Of a stretch of 64,000 nt of DNA, positions 21,139-33,315 are shown piece by piece (within the stretch, counting starts at the first letter, position 1; every line of letters begins with the position of its first letter). Source of the stretch: Helianthus annuus. Taxonomy: Eukaryota > Streptophyta > Magnoliopsida > Asterales > Asteraceae. Where the stretch lies: positions 138,447,901 through 138,511,900 of the forward strand of contig NC_035439.2 in assembly GCF_002127325.2 (NCBI RefSeq), in the 5' to 3' direction. The notes below the pieces were generated by a model, which did not search any database, had not been told where the DNA came from, and saw nothing but the letters and a program-made list of their open reading frames with translations. The position numbers were made by a program, and so were the translations under genes.

Positions 21139-23598
21139 TGTCACACCCCCAAAATACCACCTAGGGAGTGTCCCTGCTAGGCGTGTGACGTACCAACAAT
21201 GAGCCACTAATCACATTGAACCCATACAAGTTTCTAAATAAAGTTCTCAACCATTGATAAAATACCATCAACAAGTTTAAATGAAAACCAATATGTTCAG
21301 CGGAAGCAAATAGTAAACCAAGTTAAACTGTTTCAAAACCAAAGTATATTATCAAGAAATCAATCACATAAATCCTTCCAGTTGACCCATGACCACTCCA
21401 GCTACTCCAGACAGCAAGTTCCCAATTCCAAGTTACCTAACGACCTGCGAGCATGCAACAAGTGTATCAGACAACGCTGGTGAGTTCATAGTTTTACGAA
21501 AACGTTGGTTACCAAGTGTTTAGTTAATCCATTGAATTTAATTCCGAAAGTAATGTTGAAAACAATGTTGATAATACCCCGAATACAAGACGACTTCTGA
21601 TTATTTTGCCCTTTCTCCAATGCTCCTATCAAAGCATTGGTCATGACTAGGTCATTAGTTCAACACCCGTCCTCCCAGGTACGGGGTGAGGTTGCCAAAC
21701 CTAAATAGCGCTACTAACTAATACCATGTTACCTCCCCGGTAACCAAACAACACGGAGGGACTTTAAAGGTGATAGGAAGAGTATATTATCCAACATTCC
21801 CGTTTTTACCCAAAAGACTTATCCTTCCCCGGGATACCCACTGACTGTCCCAACCACCGGGACGCATGCTCAAGAGAGATGAACTCACCTTAGTTTTGCT
21901 CGGTAAGATTAACTACTTGTCTAACAGTTGATCAATCGTACCCTATTGTGGTTACCAGAGACAATCAGTTTCATGAATTCACATTTCACGTATCTAGTCA
22001 CACGTATTACTCAAGCAATAAACAACCAACCACGTTTCATCACGAATGTTATAACAAGCCTACGAATCATGGTACTTTTACGACACAAGTTCATACTACA
22101 CCAAAATACATGTCGATTGATTCAATTCACATCTAAGTAACCATGCAAGTTGTGACAGAAATTCATGCAACATAACAAGCCAGTTGACATCATAAAATCA
22201 CCTAGCAAATACGCGAGTTCACACTTAAACCATCACAGCCTATGCGATATTAGTTTATATTTTTAATAAGGTTCTACGTATGGATCATAGTGTGTGTGCA
22301 TGAAACAATTACCGAATGACACATAACACTTATTCTACTCATGTATATCCAAATCCACATCCACATGTATGATTCGTATCAATATTCGATAGTCAAGTGA
22401 TTGGCATTGGGTGGTCACACTATATGATATGAATTACTAGAAAAGCATATGAAGTCTGACAATACTATTAATTCTCATGCATATATGACAAAGATATCCG
22501 ATAACTTTAATTGATGACAAAGCTTCATTAGACCTCTCACTTAATCACATGAATTGTCTAATGAATCACATGGCTTCTGATGTAATTAATGAGGTCTACT
22601 TTCTTTGACTGTCAAAAGCATTTAAACAAGTTGACTATGCTAGTTGTGCTAACCTATTCACATTCCATAGGTCATCATTAACAGCTATTACCATGCACAT
22701 TCATCAATAGAAACATATCAGTCAACTGTTTCCCTATGATGACCTGATCGACGAAACCCTCATGCAAATAATGGTCATGGATTTAATACCCTACCACTTA
22801 TAAATTACAACATACAGCTCATCAATTTGCACTATCATGTTTCTTTATTTTATGTTGACTTTGCACACCATAATTAATAATCGAATAGACAGCATACCAA
22901 TCACTCATACTATTTGTTCAATAATAAAACAGTGATCGACCACGTCCAACTCAGTTTACAGACTAAATTCTCATCATACATTGATATCATATTAACTATC
23001 ATGCATGCTTTGACAAGTATATACCAAGAAACTGTTTTCATGTTATTCATATAATCGGGCAACACATTCAATCGATCAATCACACTTAACTAATCTACAA
23101 ATATCATGCCAGACGTACCCGAATACAAGAGAGGAGAAGAAGGGCTCGGTGATTATGACCTAGAGACAGCCGTAGATCGCTAAGAGAGGGGTTTCCTTTG
23201 CTGTTGTCGCCGAGAGGAATAAGGAAGGAAATAGGTTTGTTTGTTACGTAACCTTGGACTAATATAATTACTACGCAAAGGTTCACACAACACCACTAAT
23301 GGGTTTGGGAATGGGCTCGGTTTGGGGCTTATGATGTGTGGGCCGAAATAGTTAAATAAGTAGTGTGCAAGCTAAATGGGAATGTGTGTAGCCCAAATAT
23401 GTTTGCGGCCTAATTAGTGTGTGTGGTCCAACACACTCGTGGCCTAAATATAAAGCACAATGTTCTGAATATAAAGCACAGTGTTTAGCGGGTTTCATTG
23501 TGCGCTTAGATTTAATCATATAGTAATATTACAAAACGCAAAACAAGTTTCATCTAAACAAGGATCGTTGACTAGAAATAATGAGAAGTTAATATTAC
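21139..23598 (-). mobile_element. 3' LTR of element A (lacks its first ~31 bp)
   Basis: On the minus strand it ends GGGGGTGTGACA at 21139. The part 22489-23598 is nearly identical to 31938-33057. The first roughly 31 bp of the LTR are missing at the junction with reverse transcriptase sequence near 23598. The complete LTR would be about 2.5 kb. There is no primer-binding site next to 21139, as expected for a 3' LTR. Its ends match the LTR at 58991-61527 (TGTGACAACTCGAA...GGGGGTGTGACA), so the two families are related. Confidence 0.75.
21617..21863. repeat. Cluster of five short hairpins in LTR A
   Basis: Stems are CCAATGCT/AGCATTGG (21617-21640), CCCGT/ACGGG (21666-21685), GTTACC/GGTAAC (21728-21744), TATCC/GGATA (21820-21836) and GTCCC/GGGAC (21847-21863). 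Loops are 5-10 nt and mostly C-rich. The arms are unrelated to one another. The cluster lies 478-724 bp from the LTR 3' end, the same place as the hairpin array in the LTR at 58991-61527. Confidence 0.75.
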
Positions 23599-25823
23599 CT
23601 CTTGTAAGTGGTGTGCATGTTCAGCTTCACTTTTTGAATACACCAAAATATCATCGATAAACACGATGACTGACTTATCCAACATTGGCTTGCAAACCCG
23701 GTTCATAAGGTCCATGAAAGCCGCGGTGCATTTGTTAGCCCAAATGACATCACGAGGAATTCGTAATGTCTGTATCTCGTGCGGAAAGCCGTCTTTGGCA
23801 CATCTTCCTCCTTGACCTTTAGTTGGTGATACCCAAATATAAGGTCAATTTTTGAAAACCAGTTCGCACCTTGTAATTGGTCAAATAAATCATCTATCCT
23901 CGGAAGCGGGTATCGATTCTTTACCGTGAGTTTGTTTAACTCCCGGTAATCGATACACATGCGCATGCTTCCGTCTTTCTTTTTCACAAATAGTACCGGT
24001 GCGCCCCAAGGAGACACACTCGGCCTTATGAATCCCTTGTCAAGCAGGTCTTGAATTTGGGACATCAACTCTTGTAGTTCCGACGGTGCGCGTCGGTATG
24101 GTGCTTTTGCTACGGCTTTTGCGCCCGGAATCAATTCGATCCCGAACTCTACTTCCCGTTCAGGCGGTATCCCCGGTAAATCCTCCGGAAACACATCTTC
24201 ATAGTCTCATACTACCGGTACATCTTCAATCTTCAGTGATTCTTTCTCGGGCTCATTTGCGTATATCATGAATGCCTTGCATCCTCGCTTCATAAGCTTG
24301 TGAGCTTTCAACATTGAGCATACTATGGGGTTGCCTCCTTTTTCGCCATAGATAGTGACGTGTTTCCCGCTCGGAGATATTAGCTTTATCTCCTTACGAA
24401 AACACACGACCTTCGCGTGGTGCTGAGATAGCCAATCCATCCCAACGACTACTTGAAATTCCCCCATTGACATCGGGATTAGGTCTATCAGGTATTCTTC
24501 ATCGTCGATGCTTAATTTGCAGCCTCGACAAACATCACAAACTATAAAACTATTGTTGTTCCCTATTTCAACTTCTAAGGGCACAGATAATTTTGTCAAT
24601 ACAAATGAAGGATGTCGAATAAATCCATGCGAAATGAAGGATTTATTCGCACCCGTATCAAACAATACACGTGCTGGAATTGAGTTAATTGTGAATATAC
24701 CTGAAACCATATCGGGTTCTGTTTTTGCTTCAGCCGCGGTAAGTTGGTAGGACCTAGCCTTCGCCTTGGGAGTTTCTGTTGGAGACTCTTTTGTGTCTCT
24801 CTTTCCAACCAACTCGGGGCATTCAGACCTTTTGTGGTCGGGTTGATAGCACTTGTAACAAACGGAAACTTTTCCGGGACATAGCGATGCAGTGTGCCCC
24901 GTCTTCCCACATACCGGACACGGCTTGTCTTTGAAGCGGCACTCACCCTTGTGCCTCTTTCCACATACTTTGCAACTTCGCGACCCGCCCTTAGCCTCCA
25001 CTTTCTTCCCTGATTCGGCAGTTCTAGCTTTCTTTGCAGGGCTTGGATTCACATCCTGTGCCCTTTGCTCACCCCTTTCAACTTGTTTCTTTAACTCAAT
25101 TTCCCGCTCCCGGGCGGTGTTGATGATTTCTGTGAGAGTTTCATATTTTAAGGGAGTCATAAACTCCCGACATTCAGCACTCGGCATGTTGTAGTAATAG
25201 TATATCTTCTGCTCTTCCGTGGTGACTAACTCGTCACAGAACCTCAGCTTATCCATGAAGATACCCGTGATTTTATCAATTGATTCTGCCTTTTGTCTTA
25301 ACTGGATAAATTCATCTTTGATCCTATTGATAACTGCTTTGGGACTATGGTGTTTAAGGAACGGCACCTTAAACTCATCCCAAGTCATGACCATTGCCGC
25401 TTCGGCTCCCATTTCCTTCTTTTTGTTGTCCCACCAATCCTTGGCTTGGCCCCTTAATTGACCCGTTCCGTAAGCAACAAAGTCGCCTACTTCACAATGG
25501 GTCCGTTCAAACACCCCTTCGACGTCACTTAACCATCTTTGGCATATTATCGGGTCGACCTCCCCGTTATAGATTGGTGGTTTACACGCCATGAATTCCT
25601 TGTACGAACACCCTTTGCGTTCTCCCGATTTTTCTTTTATAAGGTTGACACTATCTTCCAACCTTTTAACTCGCTCTTCAACAAGCGACAACACCGTGCT
25701 TTGAATTTTGTCTATAAACCCGGATAGACTACCTTCAATTGCCTTCCCTACTACTTCGGCAATTATCTCCTTCATTTGTTTGGTGCTTGTTTGCACCGGA
25801 TCATCATTGTTTCCATCAGACAT
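23599..25823 (-). pseudogene. Ty3/gypsy gag-pro-RT, copy E1 (truncated, frame-broken)
   Basis: The product would be the capsid, protease and reverse transcriptase of a Ty3/gypsy element. The start is set at MSDGNND (25823), not the longer reading from 25865. Gag ends in two to three CCHC-type zinc knuckles (C-VCGK-GH pattern, near 24850-24990). The protease motif [10 protein letters not shown] lies near 24655. A TGA at 24207-24209 replaces the CGA present in copy E2. A one-base deletion near 23729 (GCGGTGC against GCGGGTGC in E2) shifts the RT frame after FGLTNAP. Sequence stops at 23598 inside RT, short of RNase H and integrase. Confidence 0.9.
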
Positions 25824-26087
25824 CTTGAAACTGAAATGTTTACATTTAAATGTTAAACATTTCATTTATAACATTGCTTCATTTGTTTCGGTTTAGCCAA
25901 GTTCCTAACTTGCTTTAACCGTTCACATTTAATGCACTTTCCGGGTTTGAGTGTGTTAACACGCTCTTCCCATGCGTCTCAATTCATTTCTCATTTCTTA
26001 CATAAGACATAATTTATTAACATAATAAGTTAATTCTTACCGGACGATTGATCAAGCTTGAACCGAACACCTTGTTGACAACCTTAA

Positions 26088-26103
26088 GCTCTGATTACCA
26101 ACT
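26088..26103 (-). promoter_or_regulatory. Primer-binding site of gypsy family E
   Basis: Directly after the minus-strand LTR end the sequence reads AGTTGGTAATCAGAGC. This is one base longer than the TGGTATCAGAGC complementary to the 3' end of initiator methionine tRNA. It shows that 26104 is the 3' boundary of an LTR serving copy E1. Confidence 0.75.
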
Positions 26104-28143
26104 TGTAACACCCGTCTAGATTTTTTTTATAATAATAATTCATGCCATTTTATATAAAAGATATCTAGTTATCACATAGATTCCATAAATAAAGTTTAAA
26201 AGTAGCAAACCCTTAGTCAACTAACGACTAAATTAAAACATTCAAAAGTTGTTTAACAATTTGTTTACATCCCTAAACATAGTCTATTAAAGGTTAAAAT
26301 GTTGCGGAAGCTTCAAAAGTCGTGTTCGGTTCTTCAACATTTGCTTGATCACCATCCGTAAGTTCACCATAGTCACCTGATGTCAAAATCACATCAATTG
26401 TTAATTTTGACAATGATAAAACACGTATAAACGAATTCGGACAACAATTTCATGAAAAACAAGTAAAATCCTCGAATCAGGGTCTCTCGCGCCCCGCGAG
26501 AGATATCATGTTAGGTTACGCGGGCCGCGAGAAGGCCTCGCGTGTCGTGACAGATTTAAGCTTCCCCTTCGCGTGGCGCGGGGGAACATGTTTTCCAGCA
26601 GGTTGTGTTTTGTGAGCTGCATTTTCTGCCAGCTCCGGAAAACTCAGATTTTAACTTCAAATGAGCATATCTTTTGACTTGTAAGTCCGTTCTAGGTGAT
26701 TCTTTTTCCTATGCGTCTGTAAGTTCAATGCCAACGTATCTACAATAATTTCGATACCCAAAAGTTTGATTTTCGGGCCGAATGAGTAAAGGTCGCTTAT
26801 GTGTTATCCGACCCATTCTAACTTTACTTAATTAGTTACCCTATAACTATCAATCCCATGGCGTCTTATGCCCACCATCCGGGTCTTAACATCACTTGCA
26901 TTATCTTACCAAATTCCATGGTTTAATGCTTTAGTGATTTACTTCGCCATTACTACTAGCTAAGACACTTTCATCACAATTTACACTATTATTCGACCCG
27001 TTGGCTCATCTTGTGGAAAAACCTCCAATATGATGACTACCAAATGGTCCCTTATTCAAGCTACTCTATTGATTTCAACAACGATCATGATTACTAAAAC
27101 CAACAAAATTCTTTAATTAACAACGCAATTACGCTTAATTAAATCAACAATTTATTGAATGTAACGGGTCGAATTACATACCTTCAAAGTAGGCCTTTCA
27201 AACGTGATTCGCCGCCCGCTTGTCCGCTTGACGCTCCTGCGTCCTTTCCTCTAGAGTTCATTTTATGACATATTTAGAACTCTCTTTAAATCACAATTCG
27301 CATAATACACCGAAACATCATAATTATGCGTTTCAACTTTGAATTTCAGTTTTAAGCCTTCTTTGAGGCATTTTCACAAACACTTTAAGGGCAGATTTTT
27401 ACATGATTAAATATCAAGTCTCTAGCTTATCACTTAGCCCTAATTTCACATCAATCAACCATTTTACATAATTGTTAGCTTCTATAATTCTGAAGTCACT
27501 TCACAATTGTCAAATTACACTAGAAAATACCCAATTTCCTAGTGTTTATCAAATTCTACATAACCCACTAATCACCTACAATGGTATCCATGGATTTTAC
27601 TAAAATCTCATATGATTTAAACTTATATTTGTCTAGGGTTTGTCCCTAGACACTATATTGTTCTTAATCCATCATAAAACAAACATGCAATCCATAAATT
27701 TTAGATTTCCCAATTTCATGAGAAATTCCAAACAGAGAATTAACACCAAATTTTACATACCTTGTAACCCTCTTGTGATGAGGATCACTAATCTATATTC
27801 GGATTTTGATTTGGGATAGAACTTGGCCTTCAATTGATCAATTTTATGCTGAACTAGGGTTTTGAGGAGGAGCTTAGGTCGCTCCTGTCTCCTGGTCGAT
27901 CTTCACAACACTCAGACAAGAGTGTTTGTGTTTTTATTTATTTTATTTTATTAATATTAGTTTCCATTTTAACAACTTAGGCCCCTCCACTTTTGTCCAA
28001 CATATAGTTTGGTTATTTTAACCCAATTTCAAGTTATTTCTAGACTTGTAGTTAACTAGGTTATAATTTCCTAGTTAATTAATTCTTGTTTATTTAAACT
28101 TTATAATTCTAATACAAAGTTTTTATATTTCCGGGGTGTTACA
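26104..28143 (-). mobile_element. Complete LTR of gypsy family E (2040 bp)
   Basis: The ends are TGTAACACC...GGTGTTACA. It is preceded on the minus strand by a polypurine tract and followed by a primer-binding site, so it serves as 3' LTR of copy E2 and 5' LTR of copy E1. One LTR shared by two internal regions is the usual product of unequal recombination between LTRs. It is colinear with the LTR at 1-1640 except for the hairpin block at 26484-26585. Confidence 0.9.
26483..26585. repeat. GC-rich hairpin block in LTR E
   Basis: Three hairpins lie within 100 bp. TCTCTCGCG/CGCGAGAGA with a CCC loop spans 26483-26503, a perfect 9-bp stem. CGCGAG/CTCGCG with loop AAGGC spans 26526-26542. CCCCTTCGCG/CGCGGGG is bulged and lies near 26564-26585. 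The block is strikingly GC-rich in an AT-rich LTR and lies about 380-480 bp from the LTR end. Confidence 0.8.
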
Positions 28144-28158
28144 AGTCCACCCCCCTTA
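28144..28158 (-). promoter_or_regulatory. Polypurine tract of copy E2
   Basis: On the minus strand AAGGGGGGTGGACT directly precedes the LTR start TGTAACACC. This is the plus-strand primer position of an LTR retrotransposon. Confidence 0.8.
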
Positions 28159-28184
28159 AAAAGGGTTTCGTCCCCGAAACCGAA

Positions 28185-31100
28185 TTACGTACCAAATAAA
28201 GTAGGGTAGAGACGTCGCATCTCCTCTTCGGATTCCCAGGTAGCGTCCGAACCTTTCCTATGCTCCCACTTGACCTTGACTTGATCGATTTGTTTGTTTC
28301 GCAAGTGTTTGACCTTTCAATCTAAAATCTCCACCGGTCTCACAGCATAATTCAGGCTATTATCCACCTCGATATCATCATAATGGACATAAGCTGTTTC
28401 GTCCGCTAGACACTTTCGCAATTGCGACACGTGAAACGTGCTATGTATTCCGTTCAACTCTTCCGATAATTCGATGCGATAAGCCACCTTACCAACCCGT
28501 TCAGTGATTCTGAATGGCCCTATAAATCTTGGGCTCAACTTTCCTCTTTTTCTGAACCGCATTATTCCTTTCCACGACGATACCTTCAGCATTACTTTAT
28601 CGCCCACTTGAAATTCAATCGGCCTCTTTCGTTTATCCGCGTACGACTTTGTCAATCCTGAGCCGCCTTGAGGTGAGTTCGGACCATGTCGATCTTCTCA
28701 TTCGTAGTTTGGATTATATCAGTAGGTGCTAGTCCTCGTGGACCCACTTCTCCCCAACATACCGGGGTTCGACACTTCCTACCATATAACATTTCATACG
28801 GGGCCATCTTAATGCTCGCGTGATAGCTATTGTTATATGAAAATTCGACTAAGGGTAGATAGACATCCCAACTACCCCCAAAGTCAATAATGCAAGCCTG
28901 TAGCATATCCTCCAACGTTTGTATTGTTCTTTCACTCTGCCCATCCGTTTGTGGATGGTAAGCGGTGCTAATGAACAACTTGGTTCCCATTTGCTCTTGG
29001 AATTCACGCCAAAATATCGAAGTAAACCGAGTATCTCGGTCTGACACAATGGATATCGGTACCCCATGACGTGCTATGATTTCATTGGTTTACACCTCCG
29101 ACATCTTCTCGAATGTATAAGTCTCACGAATCGGAATAAAGTGAGCACTTTTCGTCAATCTATCTACGACTACCCATATAGCATCGAACCCACGGTTGGT
29201 TTTGGGCAATTTGGTCAACAAATCCATGGTGATTTGTTCCCATTTCCAAACTTGCAAGCAGGTCAAACACTTCTCCACATATTTCAATGTATTTTGGGCA
29301 ATTTGGGATGTCCAATGGTTGCAATTTACCATATGGCTTCTGGTGCTCCGCTTTGACTTGCAAGCAGGTCAAACACTTCTCCACATATTTCACAATATCT
29401 CTTTTCATCCCGGGCCACCAATAGTTTTGTTTCAGATCATTGTACATCTTGGTCGCACCCGGATGAATCGAATATCGGGATTTATGAGCTTCATCAAGTA
29501 GAAGCGTCTTCACCCCTCAAGTATTTAGAACCCATATCCTCCCGGATCGAGTCTTCAACCCATTATTTCCATCTGACAAATCTTTCAACTGGCCGATTAT
29601 TCTTTCTTTCTTCCAATTCTCCTCCTTCACTGCTTCTAATTGCGCCTCTCGGATACGTTCAAGTATACCCGAGGTCACCACAAGCTGCATCGATCTTACT
29701 CGTATTGGGACATAGTCCGCTTTTCTGCTCAGAGCATCCGCCACCACATTTTCCTTTCCGGGGTGATAGTGTATTTCACAGTCGAAATCTTTCACCGTTT
29801 CTAACCATCGCCTTTGTCGCATATTTAGCTCCTTCTGATCGAAGAAGTATTTTAAGCTCTTGTGATCGGTGAATATGGTGCACTTTACCCCATACAAATA
29901 GTGCCTCCAGATTTTTAATGCAAATACCACTGCAGCCAATTCGAGATCATGCGTGGGATATTTCTTCTCGTGTATCTTCAATTGCCTCGGCATAAGCTAT
30001 AACTTTGCCCCGTTGCATCAAAACGCATCCGAGCCCTGATAGTGAAGCATCCGAATAAATCACCAAGTCTTCGACCCCGTCCGACAATGTTAGCACTGGA
30101 GCTTGAGTTAACTTCTCTTTTAGCGTTTGAAACGCTCTTTCTTGATCGACACCCCAAATGAACTTTTCTTCCTTCCAGGTTAGTTTTGTTAGCGGTGATG
30201 CAATCTTGGAGAAATCTTGAATGAATCTCCTATAGTATCCCGCAAGCCCCAAAAAGCTTCTAATTTCCGAAGGGTTCTTCGGGGGATTCCATTTTGACAC
30301 GGCCTCGATCTTTGACGGGTCTACTAATACTCCATCGGCACTTATGATATGACCAAGAAATTGCACCTCTCGTAACCAAAAGGCACACTTAGAGAATTTC
30401 GCATACAACTTCTCTCGTCTAAGTGTCTCTAACACCTCTTGTAAGTGGTGTGCATGTTCAGCTTCACTTTTTGAATAGACCAAAATATCATCGATAAACA
30501 CGATGACTGACTTATCCAACATTGGCTTGCAAACCCGGTTCATAAGGTCCATGAAAGTCGCGGGTGCATTTGTTAGCCCAAATGACATCACGAGGAATTC
30601 GTAATGTCCGTATCTCGTGCGGAAAGCCGTCTTTGGTACATCTTCCTCCTTGACCTTTAGTTGGTGATACCCCGATCTAAGGTCAATTTTTGAAAACCAG
30701 TTCGCACCTTGTAATTGGTCAAATAAATCATCTATCCTCGGAAGCGGGTATCGATTCTTTACCGTGAGTTTGTTTAACTCCCGGTAATCGATACACATGC
30801 GCATGCTTCCGTCTTTCTTTTTCACGAATAGTACCGGTGCGTCCCAAGGAGACACACTCGGCCTTATGAATCCCTTGTTAAGCAGGTCTTGAATTTGGGA
30901 CATCAACTCTTGTAGTTCCGACGATGCGAGTCGGTATGGTGCTTTTGCTACGGCTTTTGCGCCCGGAATCAATTCGATCCCGAACTCTACTTCCCGTTCA
31001 GGCGGTAACCCCGGTAAATCCTCCGGAAACACATCTTCATAGTCTCGTACTACTGGTACATCTTCAATCTTCAGTGATTCTTTCTCGGGCTCATTTACGT

Positions 31101-31937
31101 ATATCATGAATGCCTTGCATCCTCGCTTCATAAGCTTGTGAGCTTTCAACATTGAGCATACTATGGGGTTGCCTCCTTTTTCGCCATAGATAGTGACGTG
31201 TTTCCAGCTCAGAGATATTAGCTTTATCTCCTTACGAAAACACACGACCTTCGCGTGGTGCTGAGATAGCCAATCCATCCCAACGACTACTTGAAATTCC
31301 CCCATTGACATCGGGATTAGGTCTATCAGGTATTCTTCATCGTCGATGCTTAATTTGCAGCCTCGACAAACATCACAATCTATAAAACTTTTGTTGTCCC
31401 CTATTTCAACTTCTAAGGGCACAGATAATTTCGTCAATACAAATGAAGGATATCGAATAAATCCATGCGAAATGAAGGATTTATTCGCACCCGTATCAAA
31501 CAATACACGTGTTGGAATTGAGTTAATTGTGAATATACCTGAAACCACATCGGGTTCTGTTTTTGCTTCAGCCGCGGTAAGTTGGAAGGACCTAGCCTTC
31601 GCCTTGGGAGTTTCTGTTGGAGACTCTTTTGTGTCTCTCTTTCCAACCAACTCGGGGCATTCAGACTTTTTATGGCCGGGTTGATAGCACTTGTAACAAA
31701 CGGAAACTTTTCCGGGACATAGCGATGCAGTGTGCCCCGTCTTCCCACATACCGGACACGGCTTGTCTTTGAAGCGGCACTCACCCTTGTGCCCCTTTCC
31801 ACATACTTTGCAACTTGGCGACCCACCCTTAGCCTCCACTTTCTTCCCTGATTCGGCAGTTCTAGCTATCTTTGTAGGGCTTAGATTCACATCCGGTGCC
31901 CTTCGCTCACCCCTTTCAACTTGTTTATTTAACTCAA
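28185..31937 (-). pseudogene. Ty3/gypsy gag-pol, copy E2 (5' truncated, several breaks)
   Basis: It starts inside gag before the zinc knuckles. The minus-strand order is zinc knuckles (31630-31820), protease DTGA (near 31495), RT with FIDDIL (near 30490), RNase H with [10 protein letters not shown] (near 29860), integrase HHCC domain (29350-29480) and DDE core (SDRDTRF near 29030, [10 protein letters not shown] near 28950). A C-terminal chromodomain-like tail (VKWEH...WE near 28230-28260) ends at a TAA at 28185-28187. Breaks are a 2-base deletion near 29985 before RNase H, stops at 29514-29516, 29087-29089, near 28652 and 28317-28319, and a 37-bp internal repeat in integrase. Order and tail suggest a chromovirus of the Tekay type. 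It is inactive. Confidence 0.9.
29251..29392 (-). repeat. 37-bp direct repeat inside E2 integrase
   Basis: ACTTGCAAGCAGGTCAAAC and the following bases occur at 29251-29287 and again at 29356-29392. The repeat copies the CLTCLQV segment of the zinc-binding domain and breaks the frame. It is absent from the expected family structure. Confidence 0.75.
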
Positions 31938-33086
31938 AGATAGCCGACAACTTTAATTGATGACAAAGCTTCATTGGACCTCTCACTTAATCACATGAAT
32001 TGTCTAATGAATCACATGGCTTCTGATGTAATTAATGAGGTCTACTTTCTTTGACTGTCAAAAGCATTTAAACAAGTTGACTATGCTAGTTGTGCTAACC
32101 TATTCACATTCCATAGGTCATCATTAACAGCCATAACCATGCACATTCATCAATAGAAACATATCAGTCAACTGTTTCCCTATGATGACCTGATCGACGA
32201 AACCCTCATGCAAATAATGGTCATGGATTTAATACCCTACCACTTATAAATTACAACGTACAGCTCATCAATTTGCACTATCATGTTTCTTTATTTTATG
32301 TTGACTTTGCACACCATAATTAATAATCGAATAGACAACATACCAATCACTCATACTATTTGTTCAATAATAAAACAGTGATCGACCACGTCCAACTCAG
32401 TTTACAGACTAAATTCTCATCATACATTGATATCATATTAACTATCATGCATGCTTTGACAAGTATATACCAAGAAACTGTTTTCATGTTATTCATATAA
32501 TCGGGCAACACATTCAATCGATCAATCACACTTAACTAATCTACAAATATCATGCCAGACGTACCCGAATACAAGAGAGGAGAAGAAGGGCTCGGTGATG
32601 ATGACCTAGAGACAGTCGTAGATCGCTAAGAGAGGGGTTTCCTTTGCTGTTGTCGCCGAGAGGAATAAGGAAGGAAATAGGTTTGTTTGTTACGTAACCT
32701 TGGACTAATATAATTACTACGCAAAGGTTCACACAACACCACTAATGGGTTTGGGAATGGGCTCGGTTTGGAGCTTATGATGTGTGGGCCGAAATAGTTA
32801 AATAAGTATTGTGCAAGCTAAATGGGTATGTGTGTAGCCCAAATATGTTTGCGGCCTAATTAGTGTGTGTGGTCCAACACACTCGTGGCCCAAATATAAA
32901 GCGCAATGTTCCGAATATAAAGCACATTGTTTAGCGGGGTTTCATTGTGCGCTTAGATTTAACCATATAGTAATATTACAAAACCTAAAACAAGTTTCAT
33001 CTAAACAAGGATCGTTGACTAGAAATAATGAGAAGTTAAGATTACGGGATTAAGCGGCACCAACCCTGAAAGTTCGAGTTGTCACA
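31938..33086 (-). mobile_element. 5' LTR of element A (truncated at 3' side)
   Basis: On the minus strand it starts TGTGACAACTCGAAC at 33086 and stays nearly identical to the other A LTR down to about 31938. There it joins E2 gag at a short microhomology (CAAAGATA-like). About 1.35 kb of the LTR 3' side and the primer-binding site are missing. The few mismatches against 22489-23598 could date the insertion of element A. Confidence 0.75.
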
Positions 33087-33091
33087 CATGT

Positions 33092-33300
33092 AATATTGAT
33101 AATAAGAGAAATAGTTTGTCCCAAGTTATTTATGAAAATATATGTGCCATAGTTTTATAAAGTATCTAAATCGTATTTAAAATGCAAAGTTTATGAATAT
33201 GAAATATATTAACATTTCTAAAGTTAGACTACATTAACATTTATCAATAAAAATCTAATCAAAAGTTATATGAAAATATATTAACGTAATCAAAAGTATT
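33092..33300. other. Continuation of sequence interrupted by element A
   Basis: AT-rich sequence following the right-hand CATGT. It should be continuous with 21133 before element A inserted. No LTR end is recognised. Confidence 0.35.
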
Positions 33301-33315
33301 AACAAAACACCTACC

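Larger units (their letters stand above)
21134..33091 (-). mobile_element. Nested gypsy chimera bounded by CATGT duplication
   Basis: The outer pair CATGT at 21134-21138 and 33087-33091 flanks TGTCACACCCCC at the left and ...GAGTTGTCACA at the right. Read on the minus strand this is an LTR start (TGTGACAACTC) and an LTR end (GGGGGTGTGACA). The order on the minus strand is: 5' LTR A truncated, family E gag-to-integrase, polypurine tract, LTR E, primer-binding site, family E gag-to-RT truncated, 3' LTR A. All interior sequence of A is gone. Both A/E junctions (about 31937 and 23598) fall inside E coding sequence with a few bases of microhomology. Confidence 0.75.

Noticed and set aside
24508..25727. 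Several 60-100 aa plus-strand ORFs
   Set aside because: Antisense shadows of the minus-strand gypsy gag-protease frame; the same holds for 30924-31960.
22489..33057. Segmental duplication of host DNA (two 1.1-kb copies)
   Set aside because: The copies lie inside LTR-like units with matching TG...CA ends and a flanking CATGT duplication, so LTR pairs explain them better.
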